In this document: positions 59,866 through 64,000 of the stretch, piece by piece
Layout of the letters: each line of letters opens with the position of its first letter
Position numbering within the stretch: the first letter of the stretch is position 1
Assembly: GCA_047722935.1 (NCBI GenBank)
Contig: JBDNZS010000001.1
Location: forward strand, 81,356 to 145,355
Direction of reading: 5' to 3'
Origin: Ethanoligenens sp047722935
Lineage (GTDB): Bacteria; Bacillota; Clostridia; Oscillospirales; Ethanoligenentaceae
Length of the DNA stretch: 64,000 nucleotides
Position numbers and translations under genes: made by a program
The notes under the pieces: model-generated
What the model was told of the DNA's origin: nothing
Seen by the model: the letters and a program-made list of their open reading frames with translations, nothing else
Database searches by the model: none

Positions 59866-59905
59866 TAAAAAAACAGAGCCGCCCCGATTGGGACGACCCT
59901 GCTCT
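59866..59905 (-). terminator. Terminator of gapA
   Basis: Minus strand AGAGC...CGTCCC and GGGGCG...GCTCT pair, followed by seven T. It lies 16 bp past the gapA stop. Confidence 0.75.
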
Positions 59906-59920
59906 TGTGAAAAATCTAAA

Positions 59921-60943
59921 TTATTCAGCGTCAACTTTCGCCATGTGAGAAATCAAGTCGAGCACTTTGTTGGAATAGCCCCACTCGTTATCATACCAGG
60001 AAACCAGTTTGTAGAACTTGGAGTTCAACGCAATACCGGCTTTGGCATCAAAGATAGAGGTGCGGGAATCGCCCAGGAAGTCAGAAGAAACAACATCTTC
60101 ATCCGTGTAGCCGAGAATGCCTTTGAGGGAAGTCTCAGATGCTTCACGAATTGCTTCAGCGATAGCTTCATAGGTGGTATCGACCTTCAGCTTGACAGTC
60201 AAATCAACAACAGATACATCAAGTGTCGGTACACGGAAAGACATACCGGTCAGTTTGCCCTTCACATCCGGGATGACCAGAGCAACCGCTTTGGCAGCGC
60301 CGGTAGAAGACGGGATGATGTTGCCGGATGCCGCACGACCGCCGCGCCAGTCTTTTTTGGACGGGCCATCAACCGTTTTCTGGGTGGCAGTGGTGGAATG
60401 GACGGTGGTCATCAAGCCTTCTTCAATGCCGAATTTATCATTGATGACTTTAACCAACGGAGCCAAGCAGTTGGTGGTGCAGGAAGCATTGGAAACGACA
60501 GCCATATCTTTGGTGTATTTATCAAGGTTGACACCGCAGACGAAAGTCGGGGTCTCTTTGTCTTTTGCAGGTGCAGAGATAACTACCTTTTTGGCGCCCG
60601 CTTTGATGTGAGCGGAAGCCTTTTCAGTGGTGGCGAACACACCGGTGGACTCGACAACAAAGTCGGCACCCACATCGCCCCAAGGAATTTCAGAAGGATC
60701 TTTTTTGTCAAACAGAGAAGCTTTTTTGCCGTTGACAACAAATTTGCCGTCGCCGTCAACATATGCTTCGCCTTTGAACTGGCCGTGCATGGTGTCATAT
60801 TTCAGCATGTACACCATGTAGTCAGGATCGATGAACGGATCGTTAATCCCCACCACATCAAACAGATCCGGTTGCGCGAGAGCAGCACGGAACACCAGCC
60901 GACCAATGCGGCCAAAACCGTTGATACCGATTTTAATACCCAT
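59921..60943 (-). CDS. gapA: Glyceraldehyde-3-phosphate dehydrogenase
   Basis: This 340-residue glycolytic enzyme has the NAD-binding GINGFGRIGRLVFR, the catalytic SNASCTTNCLAP (Cys) and SWYDNEWGYS. It converts G3P + NAD + phosphate to 1,3-bisphosphoglycerate. ATG 60943 follows GGAGG. It is monocistronic with its own promoter and terminator. Confidence 0.98.
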   Translation of the reverse strand: MGIKIGINGFGRIGRLVFRAALAQPDLFDVVGINDPFIDPDYMVYMLKYDTMHGQFKGEAYVDGDGKFVVNGKKASLFDKKDPSEIPWGDVGADFVVESTGVFATTEKASAHIKAGAKKVVISAPAKDKETPTFVCGVNLDKYTKDMAVVSNASCTTNCLAPLVKVINDKFGIEEGLMTTVHSTTATQKTVDGPSKKDWRGGRAASGNIIPSSTGAAKAVALVIPDVKGKLTGMSFRVPTLDVSVVDLTVKLKVDTTYEAIAEAIREASETSLKGILGYTDEDVVSSDFLGDSRTSIFDAKAGIALNSKFYKLVSWYDNEWGYSNKVLDLISHMAKVDAE

Positions 60944-60976
60944 AAGTTTAACCTCCATAAAATAAATTCCAAATCT

Positions 60977-61005
60977 ATTCTATATCATTTTGCAGGTTTC
61001 TGCAA
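60977..61005 (-). promoter_or_regulatory. Promoter of gapA
   Basis: Minus strand TTGCAG (61005-61000), 17-nt spacer, TAGAAT (60982-60977). It gives a short leader of about 25 nt before the gapA start. Confidence 0.7.
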
Positions 61006-61153
61006 GGGATTGTTAGATTTTTATCAATAATTGCTGTGCTTTCCCCTGTTTTTTCTATGTAGAAATACCAGCTTGTTTTGCTGGTGCTTTTTTTGTGTAT
61101 AAAAAAACAGACCAGGCAGAAACAGGAAATGTGGGGATTCTTTGCATTGGTAT

Positions 61154-61181
61154 TTTACAGAGGTATTGAAGATGTTATAAT
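61154..61181 (+). promoter_or_regulatory. Promoter of the kinase-like gene
   Basis: TTTACA (61154-61159), 16-nt spacer, TATAAT (61176-61181). The expected start site leaves only ~15 nt before ATG 61204, which rules out the upstream in-frame starts. Confidence 0.6.
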
Positions 61182-61203
61182 AGTAAATAGGGATGTGAGC
61201 AGA

Positions 61204-62331
61204 ATGCAATTCGAAGGCCTGTTTCATATGATGCGAAGTCTTTATAGTGACGCTTTGTTTCCGGCAGTGCTGACGGACGGGGTTTTGCGCATCTGTTGGC
61301 ATAATCAAGAAGCTGTACGGCAGATTCCGCTTTTGGTAAATAGAGCCAAAGAATATGAATGGCCAAATTTTTTTCCAAAAGAGGAAATTGTTAGAGAACT
61401 GCAAAGTGGAAGGCCATTTACGTTTTATCCCAAAGACGGTGAAGGGTGTTTTCTGCTATTTTCTCCGGTGATGGATGGTTCCCAATTGGTGGGGTGCCAG
61501 GTGATGGGCGGCACCGGTAAAGAACCAGCTAAAGAGGAACTGCCCCAAACTGCCTCCCGTATTCTAAGCGTCTATGAAAAAAGCAGCAAAATGCCGCTCA
61601 CCATCATTTTTTCCACATTGGCGTTGCTTGTACGGGAAGCACCCGAAAATACAGGAGTTAAAGGTTATCTAAGACTCATTATGCAAAACTGTTACCGGTT
61701 GTTGCGCTTTTCAGAAACCATCACGGACATTGCAAGACTACAAATGAACAGTGATGTCCTGCATTTGAAAAACGGTGATATCGGTTTATTTGTCCGCAAT
61801 CTTTGCAATGCGGCCAATATATTGACTAGTGAGATCGGACTGCCGATCTTGTGCAAAGTTCCCTCAAAGCCAGTTGAGGTGTGCTTTGACCCTGTGCGCC
61901 TGCAACGTGCATTGCTGAATTTGATTTCCAACGCCTGCCGATACACACGTGCGGGTAACCAGATACGTGTGCGTGTGGAGTTGACAGAGAAGAATGTGGT
62001 CGTGACGGTATCGGATAGAGGGGCAGGCATAGACCAAACGCTTCTTGCGGATCTGCTCTCTTCGGATGGGTCATCCACCGCGGACGAAAATGCGTTTGTG
62101 GGTGATGGATTGGGGCTTCTTTTTGTGAAAACTGTGGTGGAAAAACATGGAGGGGCACTGGCCATCGATAGCCGCGTTGGGGAAGGCACCAATGTGGCAT
62201 TCACGCTCCCGCGCCGAAAAAACGGAGAGGTGCCGAGCTATATGGCACAGGAAGGCGGTCGCTATCTGGAAAACCGGTTTTCCGCCGTCTATGTAGAATT
62301 GGCGGATGTCTGCGGTGTCCCCATGCCGTGA
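61204..62331 (+). CDS. Histidine-kinase-like sensor ATPase without a clear phospho-acceptor His
   Basis: This 375-residue soluble protein has an N-terminal PAS-like region (~1-110) and a helical DHp-like segment (SSKMPLTIIFSTLALL). Its ATPase domain has N-box NLISNACRYTRAG, G1 DRGAGI and G2 GDGLGLLFVK. In the DHp helix the position normally held by His before (R/S)-x-PL is a Lys, so autophosphorylation is doubtful. No response regulator is adjacent. It may act as an anti-sigma-like or regulatory ATPase. Confidence 0.8.
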   Translation: MQFEGLFHMMRSLYSDALFPAVLTDGVLRICWHNQEAVRQIPLLVNRAKEYEWPNFFPKEEIVRELQSGRPFTFYPKDGEGCFLLFSPVMDGSQLVGCQVMGGTGKEPAKEELPQTASRILSVYEKSSKMPLTIIFSTLALLVREAPENTGVKGYLRLIMQNCYRLLRFSETITDIARLQMNSDVLHLKNGDIGLFVRNLCNAANILTSEIGLPILCKVPSKPVEVCFDPVRLQRALLNLISNACRYTRAGNQIRVRVELTEKNVVVTVSDRGAGIDQTLLADLLSSDGSSTADENAFVGDGLGLLFVKTVVEKHGGALAIDSRVGEGTNVAFTLPRRKNGEVPSYMAQEGGRYLENRFSAVYVELADVCGVPMP

Positions 62332-62495
62332 ACGCACATATTATGATGGAAAATGCTTTGACTAGCCTTATAATAACGTTGTAATGAATATGTAGAAAAT
62401 AAGAACCTGTACTCAAAATGCATCCAAACCTACCGATATAATTAGGAAACCTCTGAATAAATAGTGGAATAGAGACATCCGTGACAGAACGGAAT

Positions 62496-63372
62496 TTAAA
62501 GGGCACTACTGGCTGTATGTTTATATCGAATTTCGACGACTAGACGTCGGTATTTAGCGCCACTGTTGGGGAATTGGGCGTACTTGTCCCTTGTCAGTCC
62601 TCGGAAAGACTTCACCCGGCTATTGCCAGTATGTCGAGATTGGCGCACGCGAACATGGCGTACAGCCTGTTTCCATATGGCCTGGCGTGACAGGAGAATC
62701 CCATTGCCGGTAAATCCCTGATCCTGGTGGTAAAGCGGCACACCGGCAACCAATTTCTGCGGCATGATCTGCGCCACGAATTCCGGCGAGGAAAAGCTGC
62801 CTTTGATGACGGGCACGGCGGATCCGGCGGCAAATGGTCGCCGATTTCTCCTGCCCTTTTGCGGTAGTGCCGCTCTACCACGGTTAGCTGCGGCTTGTCG
62901 GCTTTGGCGTTGTCTGCGATTTCTTCCACTTCGTTGAAGAAATTAAGCTGATCGTATGCACTTTTTCTCAAGGAAAAAACAGTCTGCAAATCCTGATGGA
63001 AGGACGCCTTGTGCTCCTACATGATACTCAGGCCGGAGACTGGGTGAAGTGTTTTCGACTGTGCTCAATGCCCAACCCTCCCAGAAGCCAGCGAAGCTGC
63101 TGTCCGGTAATTTGTCGGGCTCATTTTGTGTCATGCGACCACTGATTCCTCTTTCCAACCGCTTATATAACAATACGAATCCACCGTCTTCCCAATAAAG
63201 TGTTTTCAGCCGGTCGCAACGACGCCCACAGGACAGATACAAATTGTTTGCAAACGGATCCATCCGAAATCTTTGTTTGACACAGGCGGCCAAACTATCG
63301 ATTGATTTGCGCATGTCCGTGGGGCTGTAGGCGATGAAAACATGCTCCGTAAATATTGCCGATCATATGTTT
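62496..63372 (-). pseudogene. Decayed IS66-family element with an IS5-type transposase tail fused to it
   Basis: On the minus strand, from 63372 downward: a TnpB/Orf2 piece (EHVFIAYSPTDMRKSIDSL, FANNLYLSCGRRCDRLKTLY, then decay). Next come TnpC pieces in two frames (YDQLNFFNEVEEIADNAKAD; VIKGSFSSPEFVAQIM ... VPLYHQDQG ... LLSRQAI). At about 62680 the sequence switches to NRLYAMFACANLDILAIAG, an IS5-type transposase C terminus. No intact frame remains. Confidence 0.85.
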
Positions 63373-63659
63373 TTGAGCGCACGCAGGGTATTTTCAAAGG
63401 TATGTAATCTTCGCTCGACATGACCGACGGGCATGATTTCCAGAAGCTGGTCTATTCGATGGAAGACGAAAAGGATGCCGACAACGCCATGAAGGAATGT
63501 CTGTATGCCGTCTCGCCACCGGACGGCGCAAGTGGGGGACGGCATCCCCAATTTACGCAAACTCTGTGCGGAAAATGTGTGGTCATTATCGAAGACAATG
63601 ACGCCCCGGACCATCAAAGCTCTGATTGGGAGTGATCAAAGTATGAAATTCTCGACCTA
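63373..63659. other. Low-information stretch between transposase relics
   Basis: Overlapping short frames on both strands show no recognisable family. The + frame from 63420 (71 codons) lacks a ribosome-binding site. It is probably decayed mobile DNA. Confidence 0.4.
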
Positions 63660-63947
63660 TGCAAAATCTGGCCGCGGCTTACCAATCACGGTGACATATT
63701 TGTTGGTGAGGCATCTGAAATCGATTTGACAGTTGATATTTTCAAACGTATCAAACCAAATGAGTGGCAGACTTTTCCTAGATGCTGGTGCGTTGAACGC
63801 GCTTTCGGTTGGATGAACCATTCCCGCGGCTTTCGGAGGACTACGAAATTTTTACGTTTTTCCGCTGCCGCCATGGTTGCAATTTCTCACATATCCATTA
63901 TTGAAGCGCTTGTGTATACGGGTTCTAAGCATATCTTCACTTCTTAA
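63660..63947 (+). pseudogene. IS5-family (ISL2-like) transposase C-terminal fragment
   Basis: The frame runs from about 63660 through FVGEASEIDLTVDIFKRIK and FPRCWCVERAFGWMNHSRGF to a stop at 63947. The VERAFGW segment holds the catalytic Glu of DDE transposases of this group. The N-terminal two thirds are missing or scrambled. The last 53 bp of the window are AT-rich with no gene. Confidence 0.75.
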
Positions 63948-64000
63948 AATAAAACATTAAATCACCCTTGACTACTTTAAAATAATATGTTATACTAGTT

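Noticed and set aside
59888..61030. 380-codon open frame on the plus strand
   Set aside because: It is antisense to gapA, whose catalytic motifs, promoter and terminator are clear.
1..64000. CRISPR array, tRNA or rRNA genes
   Set aside because: No regularly spaced direct repeats, cloverleaf-like intergenic segments or rRNA-like stretches were seen in any gap.

Overview
The window looks like a draft-assembly scaffold piece from a Gram-positive bacterium of the class Clostridia, plausibly of the Ruminococcaceae/Oscillospiraceae kind. This is inferred from strong AGGAGG ribosome-binding sites, many TTG starts, a Firmicutes-type S10-spc-alpha ribosomal gene order with adk, map, a KOW protein and infA embedded, YtrA-type GntR repressors, GlpP, a YabE-type G5/3D protein, ECF transport genes and an archaeal/eukaryotic-type prolyl-tRNA synthetase. 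Base composition is moderately G+C rich by eye. A run of ten N (795-804) marks a scaffold gap. No tRNA, rRNA or CRISPR array was seen.

Layout. 1-497: 3' end of proS, then a duplicated terminator-like element around the gap. 918-3532: a leftward YtrA-type repressor/ABC exporter operon with a near-consensus promoter and candidate operator. 3690-19590: the ribosomal protein supercluster rpsJ to rplQ with secY, adk, map, infA, rpmJ and rpoA, headed by a strong promoter and a terminator-like leader hairpin. 19.7-23.4 kb: a small polar protein, a flavin-type oxidoreductase, mtnN, and a glnA-ANTAR regulator pair. 23.4-31.3 kb: a second YtrA-type cassette with two membrane proteins, an ABC-2 exporter and a MalT-like LuxR regulator. 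31.4-33 kb: a leftward lipase-like hydrolase and an IS5-type transposase relic.

33.0-44.5 kb is a phosphorus-acquisition island. A rightward operon encodes a LacI regulator, metallophosphoesterase, PhnD/PhnC/PhnE/PhnE-like importer and a tyrosine-phosphatase-fold enzyme. The convergent leftward operon encodes GlpP, UgpA, UgpE, UgpB and a glycerophosphodiester phosphodiesterase. Together they suggest import and stripping of organophosphate esters.

44.5-47.6 kb: an orphan structured element resembling an IS200/IS605 right end, then a VOC protein, aldo/keto reductase and nitroreductase divergent from an HxlR regulator. 47.9-52.7 kb: a cobalamin-riboswitch operon with its own promoter and terminator. 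It encodes a lipoprotein with a transcobalamin-like DUF4430 domain, EcfT, a fused double EcfA ATPase and an S component, and is probably a B12 uptake system. 52.7-61 kb: a TatD-linked radical SAM protein, tatD, metG, a YabE-like protein, rplM-rpsI with an attenuator-like leader, an LCP-like protein and gapA. 61-64 kb: a histidine-kinase-like ATPase and a graveyard of IS66 and IS5 fragments.

The strongest candidates for new biology are the cobalamin operon with its transcobalamin-like lipoprotein and the combined PhnCDE/phosphoesterase/PTP plus Ugp/GlpP island. All assignments rest on reading the sequence. No database search was run.
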